This document shows, piece by piece, positions 17,198 through 26,498 of a stretch of DNA of 64,000 bases. The DNA comes from Leptothoe sp034932105. Lineage in GTDB: Bacteria > Cyanobacteriota > Cyanobacteriia > Phormidesmidales > Phormidesmidaceae. The DNA lies in NCBI RefSeq assembly GCF_034932105.1, contig NZ_JAYGIG010000016.1, positions 3,251-67,250 on the forward strand, in the 5' to 3' direction. Position 1 is the stretch's first letter, and each line of letters starts with the position of its first letter. The notes below the pieces were generated by a model. It saw only the letters and a list, made by a program, of their open reading frames with translations. It had not been told where the DNA came from and made no database searches. The position numbers were made by a program, and so were the translations under genes.

Positions 17198-17971
17198 ATG
17201 AAAGCTGTCATATTAGCCGGTGGTCTAGGTACTCGTCTGAGCGAAGAAACTGCCATTAAGCCAAAACCCATGGTGGAGATCGGCGGTAAGCCCATTCTCT
17301 GGCACATCATGAAAACCTATTCTCACCACGGCATCAATGAGTTTATTGTTTGCTGCGGCTACAAAGGATACGTCATCAAAGAGTACTTCGCTAATTATTT
17401 TCTCCACATGTCAGACGTGACCTTTGACATGCGCTTTAACCAAATGAATGTCCATGCGGGTAAAGCAGAACCCTGGCGTGTGACCTTGGTGGATACAGGG
17501 GATTCCACCATGACCGGCGGTCGACTTAAGCGAGTAAAAGAGCACATTGGGAACGAAGATTTTTGCTTTACCTACGGAGACGGTGTTGCCAACGTCAACG
17601 TTACCGAGCTAGTGGAATTTCATAAGGAACAAGGTTCATTGGCCACCCTCACAGCGGTTCAGCCCCCTGGACGCTTTGGGGCCATTGCCCTGGAAAAAAG
17701 CCAAACAAAAATTACCCAGTTTCAGGAAAAACCTGAAGGTGACGGGGCCTGGATCAACGGTGGCTATTTTGTGCTCAATCCCCAGGTGATTGACTACATC
17801 GACGATGATTCAATTTCTTGGGAAAAGGAACCGCTGCAAAAGTTAGCCCACATGGAAGAGCTATCGGCCTATAAGCACAGTGGTTTTTGGCAACCCATGG
17901 ATACCCTGCGGGATAAGCTTTACCTAGAAAAGCTATGGGGTGACGATGAAGCCCCTTGGAAAGTTTGGTAA
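17198..17971 (+). CDS. rfbF: Glucose-1-phosphate cytidylyltransferase
   Basis: The protein has 257 residues, the usual RfbF length. It starts with the nucleotidyltransferase signature MKAVILAGGLGTRLSEETAIKPKPMVEIGGKPILWHIM, which carries the Gly-rich loop and the catalytic Arg and Lys; FTYGDGVANV provides the metal-binding Asp. It makes CDP-glucose from CTP and glucose-1-phosphate, the entry to CDP-deoxyhexoses of O-antigen or surface polysaccharide. It is followed by rfbG and an epimerase gene on the same strand. Confidence 0.95.
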   Translation: MKAVILAGGLGTRLSEETAIKPKPMVEIGGKPILWHIMKTYSHHGINEFIVCCGYKGYVIKEYFANYFLHMSDVTFDMRFNQMNVHAGKAEPWRVTLVDTGDSTMTGGRLKRVKEHIGNEDFCFTYGDGVANVNVTELVEFHKEQGSLATLTAVQPPGRFGAIALEKSQTKITQFQEKPEGDGAWINGGYFVLNPQVIDYIDDDSISWEKEPLQKLAHMEELSAYKHSGFWQPMDTLRDKLYLEKLWGDDEAPWKVW

Positions 17972-18023
17972 CACCATCGGGTGTCGGACAGTATCTGACT
18001 GGAATCTGTTCTGTCACTGCCTA

Positions 18024-18054
18024 GACACCTAAATCTAGTAACGGTTTAGGTGTC
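18024..18054 (+). terminator. Terminator-like hairpin after rfbF
   Basis: A perfect 10-bp stem, GACACCTAAA (18024-18033) with TTTAGGTGTC (18045-18054), has an 11-nt loop and is followed by GTTATTTTGTG. It suggests that rfbF and rfbG are at least partly separate transcripts. Confidence 0.55.
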
Positions 18055-18222
18055 GTTATTTTGTGTTGTGGATTTACGACAACATTCGATCTTTAGATCT
18101 TTTACGGTTGCTGATTTAGGGTATGAACCTGTCCGTCATAGTTGTCATAGGGCAGCATCTTTTAGATGAAATCATCGTTCGGATCAGCAACACCCCAATT
18201 TTTTTATACTAAAGGAACGGTT

Positions 18223-19299
18223 ATGAACGCTGAATTTTGGCGCGGTAAGCGAGTTTTTGTAACTGGTCATACGGGCTTTAAGGGTAGTTGGTTAGCCCTC
18301 TGGTTGCAACAGCTAGGGGCTGAAGTTGTGGGCTATGCGTTGACCCCTCCCACCAACCCCAGTCTGTTTGATGTGGCCCAGGTGGGCGATGGCATGATGT
18401 CCATTGAGGGCGATGTGCGGGATTTGGCGAGTTTGCAAGATGCGATCGCTACCCACAAACCCGACATTATTTTCCACATGGCTGCCCAGCCCTTGGTGCG
18501 CTATTCCTATGCCAATCCCGTCGAAACCTATGCCACCAATGTCATGGGTACGGTTCACCTGCTCGAGGCCGTTCGCCAAACCGGCAACACCCGAGTCGTG
18601 GTCAACATCACCAGCGACAAGTGTTACGAAAACCGGGAATGGGTGTGGGGCTATCGAGAAAACGAAGCCATGGGTGGCCATGACCCCTACTCCAACAGCA
18701 AAGGCTGTGCGGAGCTGGTGGCCTCGGCCTACCGCAATTCCTACTTTGGCCACAATACCTACCACGAGCACGGTGTGGGTTTAGCCAGCGTCAGGGCTGG
18801 CAACGTCATTGGCGGTGGAGACTGGGCTGGTGATCGGCTAATTCCCGACATCATTCGCGCCATCATTGCCGGGGAATCGGTGCTCATCCGCAGCCCGAAC
18901 GCCATTCGGCCTTGGCAACATGTACTGGAGCCCCTAAACGGCTACATGACCCTAGCCGAACAGATGTGGGATTCCGGTACCGACGATGCCGAAGGGTGGA
19001 ACTTTGGCCCCAACGACAGCGATGCCCGTCCCGTCTCATGGATCACCGAAAAACTCACCCAGCTTTGGGGCGATGGTGCCAGCTGGCAGTTAGACACCAA
19101 CGTCAATCCCCACGAAGCCACCTATCTAAAACTGGATTGCTCCAAAGCCAAGAGTCGTTTGAAATGGGCTCCCAAATTGGATTTGGCCACTACCCTAGAC
19201 TGGATTGTGGAATGGTATCGCGCCTACATCGGGGAAGAGAATATGCACCAAATGACCGTGGAGCAAATTCGACGCTACGAAGCGCTCAAATCTTTTTAA
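18223..19299 (+). CDS. rfbG: CDP-glucose 4,6-dehydratase
   Basis: The protein has 358 residues from the ATG at 18223, which AAAGGAACGGTT precedes; the longer frame from 18166 lacks a ribosome binding site. It is an extended short-chain dehydrogenase: NAD-binding TGHTGFKGSW, HMAAQPLVRYSY, NITSDKCYEN and a Tyr-Lys pair in DPYSNSKGCAE. It converts CDP-glucose to CDP-4-keto-6-deoxyglucose, the step after RfbF. Confidence 0.95.
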   Translation: MNAEFWRGKRVFVTGHTGFKGSWLALWLQQLGAEVVGYALTPPTNPSLFDVAQVGDGMMSIEGDVRDLASLQDAIATHKPDIIFHMAAQPLVRYSYANPVETYATNVMGTVHLLEAVRQTGNTRVVVNITSDKCYENREWVWGYRENEAMGGHDPYSNSKGCAELVASAYRNSYFGHNTYHEHGVGLASVRAGNVIGGGDWAGDRLIPDIIRAIIAGESVLIRSPNAIRPWQHVLEPLNGYMTLAEQMWDSGTDDAEGWNFGPNDSDARPVSWITEKLTQLWGDGASWQLDTNVNPHEATYLKLDCSKAKSRLKWAPKLDLATTLDWIVEWYRAYIGEENMHQMTVEQIRRYEALKSF

Positions 19300-19444
19300 G
19301 ATTCAGGGGGCTTCCCAGAAAATTGCAGCGCCTACGGTGGCCCAATGACCTGGGAAAACTCGATGCAGTCCTACCGTTTGTTTCGCTTCTTTGTTTTGCC
19401 TCTTTGTTTTCTTTCTAAGGGCTATTAATCGATAGTCAACACCT

Positions 19445-20026
19445 ATGATTTTTAACGAAACCTCTATCCAGGGGGTCTATATTATTGACCTTGAGCTGCT
19501 TAAGGACGATCGGGGATTTTTTGCCCGGAGCTTCTGTGCTCAAGAATTTGAAGAACGGGGCCTAAAGGCGGCCATTGCCCAGTGCAACATGTCCTTTAAC
19601 CATAAAAAAGGCACCGTGCGGGGGATGCACTTTCAAATTCCCCCCGCCACTGAAACGAAGTTCATCCGCTGCACCCAGGGGGCCGTTTATGACGTCATCG
19701 TCGACCTGCGGAAAGATTCCCCCACCTACCTATCCCATGTGGGGGTGGAACTGAGTGCCGACAATCGCCGCGCCCTGTATGTGCCGGAAATGTTTGCCCA
19801 CGGGTATCAAACCCTGACAGACAATGCAGAAGTGATCTATCAGGTCACCGAGTTTTACACCCCTGGTTACGAGCGGGGACTGCGCCACAGCGATCCTAAA
19901 CTAGCCATTGACTGGCCCTTGCCTGTGACCACAATTTCCCACAAGGATGCCAATTGGCCCCTATTGGATGACCAGCCCACCGACCAGCCCACCGACCAGC
20001 CCGTTTCCCTAGGAGTGTCCTCATGA
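19445..20026 (+). CDS. dTDP-4-dehydrorhamnose 3,5-epimerase-like (RmlC family)
   Basis: The protein has 193 residues with the cupin fold of RmlC: DDRGFFARSF, NHKKGTVRGMHFQ with the catalytic His, RCTQGAVYDVIVDLR, and FAHGYQTLTD. In this CDP-sugar context it may act on CDP-4-keto-6-deoxyglucose rather than the dTDP sugar. The C-terminus carries a PTDQ repeat from a 12-bp tandem duplication (about 19974-20000). Its TGA overlaps the next ATG (ATGA at 20023-20026), so the two are translationally coupled. Confidence 0.88.
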   Translation: MIFNETSIQGVYIIDLELLKDDRGFFARSFCAQEFEERGLKAAIAQCNMSFNHKKGTVRGMHFQIPPATETKFIRCTQGAVYDVIVDLRKDSPTYLSHVGVELSADNRRALYVPEMFAHGYQTLTDNAEVIYQVTEFYTPGYERGLRHSDPKLAIDWPLPVTTISHKDANWPLLDDQPTDQPTDQPVSLGVSS

Positions 20027-21324
20027 TTATTATTGATACTGCTCTCAAAGCCCGGGCCGAAGCGGGCAACCCTGTCCGCATCGGGATGATCGGCGCAGGC
20101 TTTATGGGCCGAGGAATTGCTAATCAGATTATCCATTCCGTACCGGGGATGGAACTGGTGGCCGTATTTAGTCGCCGGTTGGACGGGGCTAAGCGGGCCT
20201 ATCAGGAAGCAGGGGTGGACCATATCCAGACCGTGACCACCGTTGCTGAGTTGGAAGATGCCATCACCAGCGGTATACCAGCAGTTACCGAAGATGCATC
20301 CCTGCTATGCAAAGCGGAAAATATTGATGCCCTGGTGGAGGTGACTGGCACCATTGATTTTGGGGCCGAGATTGTCCTAGAGGCGATCAATAACAAAAAG
20401 CATGTGGTGCTGATGAACGCTGAGCTAGATGGCACCATTGGCCCCATCCTCAAGGTCTATGCTGACCGAGCCGGGGTGGTGCTTTCCAATTGTGATGGCG
20501 ACCAGCCGGGCGTAGAGATGAACCTCTACCGCTATGTTAAGAGCATCGGGTTTACTCCCCTACTGTGCGGCAACATCAAAGGCCTGCAAGACCGTTATCG
20601 CAACCCCACTACCCAACAGAGTTTTGCCGCCCAGTGGAAGCAGGCGGCCTACATGGTGACCAGCTTTGCCGATGGCACCAAAATCTCCTTTGAGCAGGCC
20701 ATTGTGGCCAATGCCACGGGGATGAAAGTTTCCCAGCGGGGCATGTTTGGCTACGATTTTCGAGGCCACGTGGATGACATGACCCACCTCTATGATGTGG
20801 ATCAGCTCAAGTCCCTGGGGGGAATTGTGGACTATGTGGTGGGGGCCCAGCCTGCGGCCGGGGTGTTTATTTATGCCACCAACGATGACCCCAAGCATCA
20901 GCACTATCTGAACTACTACAAGCGGGGCGAGGGTCCCCTCTATAGCTTCTATACGCCCTATCACATCTGTCATTTTGAGGTGCCGTTGTCCTTGGCCCGG
21001 GCCGTTCTTTTCCACGATGCGGTCATGGCTCCCCTGGGCAAACCCATGGTGGATGTGGTGGCTTCGGCTAAAATCGACCTCAAAGCAGGGGAAACATTGG
21101 ATGGCATTGGTTACTACATGACCTATGGCCAATGTGAAAATGCCGATGTGGCCATCGCCCAAAACCTATTGCCCATGGGTCTGGCGGAAGGGTGCACCCT
21201 CAAGCATGATGTGGCTAAAGACCAGGTACTGACCTACGACGATGTGATCTTCCCCGAGGGTCGTAGATGCGACCAACTACGGGCAGAGCAAGATAGCCAT
21301 TTCTTTGCGGCAGCAATGGTATAG
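20023..21324 (+). CDS. NAD(P)-dependent oxidoreductase with SAF-like C-terminus (COG4091 type)
   Basis: The protein has 433 residues. The Rossmann motif GMIGAGFMGRGIANQI is at about 20-35, VEVTGTIDFGAEIVLEA follows, and the C-terminal part resembles the SAF domain of homoserine-dehydrogenase-like COG4091 proteins. Such genes are common in nucleotide-sugar clusters, where a role in making an unusual or branched sugar is suspected but not known to me. The ATGA overlap with the epimerase gene argues for the same pathway. Confidence 0.8.
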   Translation: MIIIDTALKARAEAGNPVRIGMIGAGFMGRGIANQIIHSVPGMELVAVFSRRLDGAKRAYQEAGVDHIQTVTTVAELEDAITSGIPAVTEDASLLCKAENIDALVEVTGTIDFGAEIVLEAINNKKHVVLMNAELDGTIGPILKVYADRAGVVLSNCDGDQPGVEMNLYRYVKSIGFTPLLCGNIKGLQDRYRNPTTQQSFAAQWKQAAYMVTSFADGTKISFEQAIVANATGMKVSQRGMFGYDFRGHVDDMTHLYDVDQLKSLGGIVDYVVGAQPAAGVFIYATNDDPKHQHYLNYYKRGEGPLYSFYTPYHICHFEVPLSLARAVLFHDAVMAPLGKPMVDVVASAKIDLKAGETLDGIGYYMTYGQCENADVAIAQNLLPMGLAEGCTLKHDVAKDQVLTYDDVIFPEGRRCDQLRAEQDSHFFAAAMV

Positions 21325-21331
21325 GTTTGGG

Positions 21332-21357
21332 CACCCGGTACCTTAGGGTACCGGGTG
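21332..21357. terminator. Hairpin between convergent genes
   Basis: A perfect 11-bp stem, CACCCGGTACC (21332-21342) with GGTACCGGGTG (21347-21357), has a TTAG loop. It lies just past the oxidoreductase stop and overlaps the end of the convergent LuxR gene's trailer. There is no T tract on either side, so it may work with Rho or stabilise the 3' end. Confidence 0.55.
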
Positions 21358-21358
21358 A

Positions 21359-22000
21359 CTAACTTGCGATCGCACCATACTCTCCCCCATCCCCCACGAC
21401 CCGCCGCTTAGCCAGGATACTTTTCACATGTTTTTTCACCGTATTTTCGGTGATATATAACTTACTGGCTATAGCCTCATAGGACTGATTCTGCAGGCGG
21501 AGTTCCCACACCTTCACCTCCCGTGGAGTGAGGCCATAGCGCTTGCCATCAGCCACGGCCCGACGACGATGGGCCTGCTGACGATCCTCTAAAATCAGCA
21601 TCAGACAGTGCTCCTGATAAGCCTTGAGGTTCAGCGGTTGAATGCGCACCCGAATCGGCTGCTGTTGGGCATCGACAATGTCCATTTCTAAGCCCAAGTG
21701 GGTCTCAATGCCACTGGTCATATTCTTAAAAATTGGCTGGCATAGGGTCCACAGGGCTTTGGGCACCTGGGATAGCTCGCAGCTGGCATGATTTGAGGAA
21801 ACCAGGCCATGGCAGACGTGGACAGCCATGGTGTTGGCCTTGAGTATGCGGCCGCTGGCCGAAACAATTAATAGACCATCCACCAGATGATCCAGGGCCG
21901 TTGCCAATAGGGAGTTGATGGTAGCCCCATGGTCAAAAGATTCAGCGGGGTCAAAGGGGCCAAAGTACGACGAATTAGAGGAGCTATTCATAGTGGGCAT
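21359..22000 (-). CDS. LuxR-type regulator with PAS-like N-terminus
   Basis: The protein is about 213 residues. The start is uncertain: GTG 22024, ATG 22000 and ATG 21991 are all in frame. Residues about 30-140 look like a PAS fold (LLIVSASGRILKANTMAVHVC). The C-terminal 65 residues are a LuxR/FixJ HTH (GLTPREVKVWELRLQNQSYEAIASKLYITENTVKKHVKSIL). There is no phospho-receiver, so the PAS part would sense a ligand or redox state. Targets are unknown. Confidence 0.82.
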   Translation of the reverse strand: MPTMNSSSNSSYFGPFDPAESFDHGATINSLLATALDHLVDGLLIVSASGRILKANTMAVHVCHGLVSSNHASCELSQVPKALWTLCQPIFKNMTSGIETHLGLEMDIVDAQQQPIRVRIQPLNLKAYQEHCLMLILEDRQQAHRRRAVADGKRYGLTPREVKVWELRLQNQSYEAIASKLYITENTVKKHVKSILAKRRVVGDGGEYGAIAS

Positions 22001-22124
22001 CCCGAACTCAAGTAACCAGAACACCGGGGCATTGGGCAGAGGGGAAACCCTCAGGACCGTTGGTAATGGATCAACGGTGCCCCTGTTCTAAGTATTTATC
22101 AGGACTCCCACCATAAATTCGGCA

Positions 22125-22970
22125 TTAGTTTTGCGGTTGCGTAACAAAACGACAACAATCTATCCGTGGGATGGCAGTAATATCCCCCAGACCGATGGAT
22201 TCTAGTAGGCCTTGCCAATCTGCTTGGCCAAAGCCATGGCTAGAGCTATTACCAGACCCAGGGCCCGGCTGCGAAAATTGAGCCTCGGCCAAGACCGATA
22301 GATGATCCACCAAAAATTGTTGGGGGGGTTGGGGCAAGGCATCCCCCTCCAAGGGCTGATAGTTGATCCAACCGTCCACCACAATGGGAGGACCAGCGGC
22401 ACAATGGACCGTTAGATACCAGTGGTAGTCGGTGTTGGCCATTAAGGTCAGTCCCACATCGTTCAAGGACACCCGCATAATGCCGGGAACCGTTGCCATG
22501 GCATCCGTAGTATCCAATCGAGACCGACTGATGGTATTGCCTGCCCCATCTTTGAGGGTAAATTCCACCCGACTGTCTTCTACCAGGCCATAGGGTTGAT
22601 AAAACCAGAGATCGGGGGACGCCCTATGGGTAAAACTAAAAACGATTTCCCCAGAGCTCTCGTCAGTCTGAGCAATAGTCTGATCCCCCCCTGTCCAGGT
22701 GGCGGTATCGGGCATCAGGGCCGTCAACGGCGACACATCCGGTGGTAAATCACACACCCCGCCACGACTGCCACCACCTCGGCGCGTTCCCCTGCGGGGA
22801 TAACCTATGTCCTGCGGGGGCCCTGATAAGAGAACCGCTGGGTGAATGGGTGGGTAAATCGCTGGGTGAACCGATGGCATCGATGGGAACAGCCTGCGAG
22901 CTTGGGCAGGGGAACCTAGGCCTAGGGCCAGTCCCGTTAAAAACATGGTTACAACGTAGATGTACTTCAT
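22125..22970 (-). CDS. DUF928 family secreted protein
   Basis: The protein has 281 residues with a Sec signal (YVVTMFLTGLALGLGSPAQA, cleavage after AQA). The middle shows the DUF928 pattern: LTALMP...TW, PDLWFYQPYG, VEFTLKDGAGN, PGIMRVSLNDVGLTLMANTDYHWYLTVHC. The function is unknown; DUF928 proteins are largely cyanobacterial and often follow CHASE2/CHAT genes. Here it begins 36 bp after the CHAT-CHASE2 gene and is the last gene of that cluster. Confidence 0.82.
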   Translation of the reverse strand: MKYIYVVTMFLTGLALGLGSPAQARRLFPSMPSVHPAIYPPIHPAVLLSGPPQDIGYPRRGTRRGGGSRGGVCDLPPDVSPLTALMPDTATWTGGDQTIAQTDESSGEIVFSFTHRASPDLWFYQPYGLVEDSRVEFTLKDGAGNTISRSRLDTTDAMATVPGIMRVSLNDVGLTLMANTDYHWYLTVHCAAGPPIVVDGWINYQPLEGDALPQPPQQFLVDHLSVLAEAQFSQPGPGSGNSSSHGFGQADWQGLLESIGLGDITAIPRIDCCRFVTQPQN

Positions 22971-23006
22971 CGGTCACCCCTGTAGTATGGCTATGGTCTA
23001 TATCGA

Positions 23007-25448
23007 CTAACGATATCGATGATCTGATGATCTGTATCGACTAACAATAATGGCGGTCCCCGTGAGGGTAATCACCGCTGGCACATAGGGCACCCAGAGG
23101 GCTGGCCCAGCCAGTAAACCCCAGCTCACCAGAAATAGCCCCGCCTCTGCGGTGAGTAACATCAGCCAAAAACGCCCCCCCGCTAGCCCCCAGCCCAGTC
23201 CTCCACCCACCAGCGCCCATGCCATAATCCAGCCACTTTCCTGCCATTCGTTCCAAGTGCTGATTAAGGGCCGACCATCTTCAACGGCGCTGATCAGCTG
23301 ACTAATGATGTGGGCTTGAATAAACACCCCTGCGGTCATGTCTTCGGGGCGCTCACTCGTGGTGTAGGGAGTTTTCCAAAAGTCTCGCTCTGCCATGTCG
23401 CCACCGCCAAAGGAGAGGTCCGTGGTACCGATTAAGACGATGCGATCGCGCAGTCCACTGCCATCAAACCCCGGCTGCAAAACCTCTGATACCCGATGGG
23501 TCTGGGCGATATCTTCTAACCGGGGCAGGTGACGATAGTGCAACAGTTTCTGATACCCGCCCACACTATCCCTCGATAACCGGTAGCCACCGGCTCGGGC
23601 GTTTAATGGGGGAATTTTAACTGTGGAGAGCTGGAACCAGTTTTGGTCATTTTGCCAAAAGACATCATCTAAATTGTCATGGGGGGCCACCAGGTTTAAA
23701 TATTGACCCGCCACGATGGTGGCAAAGCTGTAGTCAGTGCCACAGGGCGATACCGGCGGTCGCCGGACGGTCAACAACCCCCGCCGGGCCCGACCATCGG
23801 TATCTTCCAGCAAGTCGCTAAACCCTAGCCGGTTGTCAAATTTCACCCCAGGGGCTGGGGCCACCCCCCCCGTTTCGGCGGAGTCTGACGGATGCTTACA
23901 AAGGGAAATGAGATTCGGGGTATTTTCTAATCGCCTAGGCAGAGCGGGTACCTGGGCATCGATGGCATGTTCATGGTAAATGTCCACCCCCACCACTCGA
24001 GGCTGAAACGTTTCCAGCTTTTCCAACAGCGCTAACAACGTCTGATCGGTCATGGAAAAAGCTGAGGTGCTATCTAAACCCTGTTGTTTGATATCATCTT
24101 GGGTATTTTTGATCACCACAATGCGTGGATCGGGGGATTCAAACCATGGCCACCACCGCAAGAAACGGTCGTAGGCCCCTAGCTCCAACGATTGGAATCC
24201 CCCCAGAAATCGTAGACCCAAGGTGGCGGCGGTGAGGGTGGTCCCCAAAGCCCAAGTCACCCAAGGCCGGGGCCCTCGGGGAACAACCTGGGGCGGGATG
24301 GTCTTGGGCAGCCCCTGCAACCGTTGCCAGGTGGGGGGCTGCTGCGCCAGGTTTTGACACAAAATGGGTAGCCAGGTGGCACAGGGAAACTCATCTTCTA
24401 GGCCCTGCAACCGTTCACGGGCTTCGCGCACCGCCAGGTAAAGGGGGGTATTGTGGGAAAAACTTTCCAGAAAACCCTTGAGGAACTCATGGGCCACCCG
24501 ATCTGGAATGGGCTCTCGCATCACCAGAATTTGGGGAATGTGTAGGTCGGCTAGATCCTGGGCTAACCCTAGACCGTCGCAGGAGTTGAACAGGGCAATG
24601 GCCAGCCCCCTCTGCACCGCCTTGCTCAGCCCATACTTCAACTCAGCAATGGTCAATTGATCCTGGGCATTGATGCTGATGTGCCCACTACTAATATCGC
24701 TGGTACTAATATCGCCGATACTAATATCGCCGTTATGTATGCCGCCACCGCTATGGCCAGCAAAAAACAAAATATCCCAGCCCCGTGGATCCCATAGGGC
24801 ATGGTTGAGGGTGGCCCGATCGGGGCCGGTCAGCAGCTGTAACTCTACCCCGGGGAGATTTTCTAACAGGGCTCGATCCGTCTCCAGGTCTAATCCGGTG
24901 GCATCACCTAAAATCGCTAGAATCCTCACCTTAGAGCTGAGGGTTGCAGGGGCATCCACCTGTTCATAAACTGGGGCGCTCAGGGCCAACTCGGCCTGGG
25001 GATAGCGCTGAAAAAAATCCCACTGGTGCCAGGGTAACCGTCGTAGTATCGGGTCTTCGGTTTGTAGTACCACCCGAATGGTATCCGTAGGGCTCAGTTG
25101 CTCCAGCAGCTTGTTGTAGATCGGTTGAAAGGTGCCATGGCTGAGCCAGATATTGATGCGATCGCACAGCCTGCGAGCACTATCATGACAGTCCCCCAGC
25201 CAAGATACATTAGTGGCCCGATGGGCTTGAGCTTCCAGACGACTAGACAGACGCAGCTGACCATAAGCCGCCTGCCATTGCCGATATAAATCCGGTAAGT
25301 CTGGGGCTGCCGGTAAGACCCCAGGTAGCTCCACCGTTGGTTGCCCTTCCCCTAAGCCAATTTGCAAAACTAGGGAAAACCCCTGGTGAAAATTTCCTGC
25401 CCCCAGTTTGAGCACCACCCACCTATCCGGGCTGAGCTTTTGGTCCAT
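23007..25448 (-). CDS. CHAT protease-like domain fused to CHASE2 sensor, membrane protein
   Basis: The protein has 813 residues from the ATG at 25448; an earlier in-frame start at 25508 would overlap the preceding gene. Residues about 170-370 are a CHAT (caspase-like) domain with His232 in FFAGHSGG and Cys290 in NSCDGLG, the expected catalytic dyad. A hydrophobic segment near 405-425 leads into a CHASE2 domain (LELGAYDRFLRWWPWFESPDPRIVVI), which is extracytoplasmic in known proteins. The C-terminus has about three membrane helices and a short basic tail with no kinase. So an outside sensor is joined directly to a cytosolic putative protease. A 5-residue repeat from a 15-bp duplication lies in the CHAT loop. 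Gap to the DUF1822 gene is 28 bp. Confidence 0.87.
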   Translation of the reverse strand: MDQKLSPDRWVVLKLGAGNFHQGFSLVLQIGLGEGQPTVELPGVLPAAPDLPDLYRQWQAAYGQLRLSSRLEAQAHRATNVSWLGDCHDSARRLCDRINIWLSHGTFQPIYNKLLEQLSPTDTIRVVLQTEDPILRRLPWHQWDFFQRYPQAELALSAPVYEQVDAPATLSSKVRILAILGDATGLDLETDRALLENLPGVELQLLTGPDRATLNHALWDPRGWDILFFAGHSGGGIHNGDISIGDISTSDISSGHISINAQDQLTIAELKYGLSKAVQRGLAIALFNSCDGLGLAQDLADLHIPQILVMREPIPDRVAHEFLKGFLESFSHNTPLYLAVREARERLQGLEDEFPCATWLPILCQNLAQQPPTWQRLQGLPKTIPPQVVPRGPRPWVTWALGTTLTAATLGLRFLGGFQSLELGAYDRFLRWWPWFESPDPRIVVIKNTQDDIKQQGLDSTSAFSMTDQTLLALLEKLETFQPRVVGVDIYHEHAIDAQVPALPRRLENTPNLISLCKHPSDSAETGGVAPAPGVKFDNRLGFSDLLEDTDGRARRGLLTVRRPPVSPCGTDYSFATIVAGQYLNLVAPHDNLDDVFWQNDQNWFQLSTVKIPPLNARAGGYRLSRDSVGGYQKLLHYRHLPRLEDIAQTHRVSEVLQPGFDGSGLRDRIVLIGTTDLSFGGGDMAERDFWKTPYTTSERPEDMTAGVFIQAHIISQLISAVEDGRPLISTWNEWQESGWIMAWALVGGGLGWGLAGGRFWLMLLTAEAGLFLVSWGLLAGPALWVPYVPAVITLTGTAIIVSRYRSSDHRYR

Positions 25449-25476
25449 ACATAGCACCCTGCATCTGCACCCTGCA

Positions 25477-26448
25477 TCAAATGATGAAATTCTCCACAAC
25501 CCGCTCATTTCCTAAAGCCAGCTGGGCGCAGAAGGGTTCCCCTAGATGACCCCGGAAATAAAGCTGAAGGTAGTTATCCACATTGCGGGCCTGGGCTGTT
25601 AAACAGACCGTATTTTCCCCATCCAAAATTGTCACCGTCAGACCCTCAGGCAAATACGGAGGCCCTCCCAGGGGATAAATCCGCACCCCGATATTCACCA
25701 CCGATTCATTTTCCGGTTCCACTTCTAGCACGAGGGCAACCTGCTCTGCCCCCAGCTGTAGCCCCAAGTCCAATGGCTTAGCTCGTTTAATGGCGATCGA
25801 TGCCGACGGCGGCTCTAACTGCACTCCCTGTCTGAAAGCCGGTGTCCAAGTGGATTGCGCCAGGAGATCCTCCACAGATTGCCAGCCATTCTCAAAATAT
25901 CCCCCCAGCCAACGGCTGAGCCGAGTCAACTGGCTAGGCACCTGATCCATCGCCCCTTGGCGCAGTTGGTGGAGATGCTCGGGGAAATCATCCATCGGCC
26001 GTAGTTGCCCCAACTCCAGCCGTGGCTGGAGTTGGGATACCTCCGCCACAAATCCCAACAGTGAGGCCTCTCCAGCCACCTCATCTAACGCCACGGACAC
26101 ATAGCCAATACGCTCTGTCAGCACCTCTGGCGGTATCGGACAAGCCTCTGCTTGAAGGGACACCGGACGACATTCCACCCGACCCACCCCAGGCACCATC
26201 AGGTCAGCCACATCTTCGATCAACTGCATGGTCGGATTCCAGCTATCGCTAGTGGCTAAATCCGTAGGAATCCCCAGGGCATCCAAAAACTCGTGCATGA
26301 CCCATACCGCCAGGGTATTTCGTCTCACCCGCTCCGCAATATCAGGCTGACCATGGCCATGGGCAAACTGCTGGGCAATCATCTTGCCCTGGTGGGTGAT
26401 GGGCCAAATCAGACTGGCCGTATCTGTAGCCGATTGTGAGTAAGTCAT
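25477..26448 (-). CDS. DUF1822 family protein
   Basis: The protein has 323 residues. The DUF1822 pattern is clear: FAHGHGQPDIAERVRRNTLAVWVMHEFLDALGIPTDLATSDSWN, VADLMVPGVGRVECRPV and RIGYVSVALDEVAGEASLLGFV. The C-terminal half resembles an immunoglobulin-like or CHAT-associated adaptor. DUF1822 genes typically stand between a sigma-like gene and a CHAT/CHASE2 gene in cyanobacteria, as here. The biochemical role is unknown; an anti-sigma or adaptor function is speculation. A second member lies at 61518-62654. Confidence 0.85.
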   Translation of the reverse strand: MTYSQSATDTASLIWPITHQGKMIAQQFAHGHGQPDIAERVRRNTLAVWVMHEFLDALGIPTDLATSDSWNPTMQLIEDVADLMVPGVGRVECRPVSLQAEACPIPPEVLTERIGYVSVALDEVAGEASLLGFVAEVSQLQPRLELGQLRPMDDFPEHLHQLRQGAMDQVPSQLTRLSRWLGGYFENGWQSVEDLLAQSTWTPAFRQGVQLEPPSASIAIKRAKPLDLGLQLGAEQVALVLEVEPENESVVNIGVRIYPLGGPPYLPEGLTVTILDGENTVCLTAQARNVDNYLQLYFRGHLGEPFCAQLALGNERVVENFII

Positions 26449-26498
26449 GGCAACGATCTCCGATATACTGTGGCAGTCGTGGTTACATAAATCTTTTT

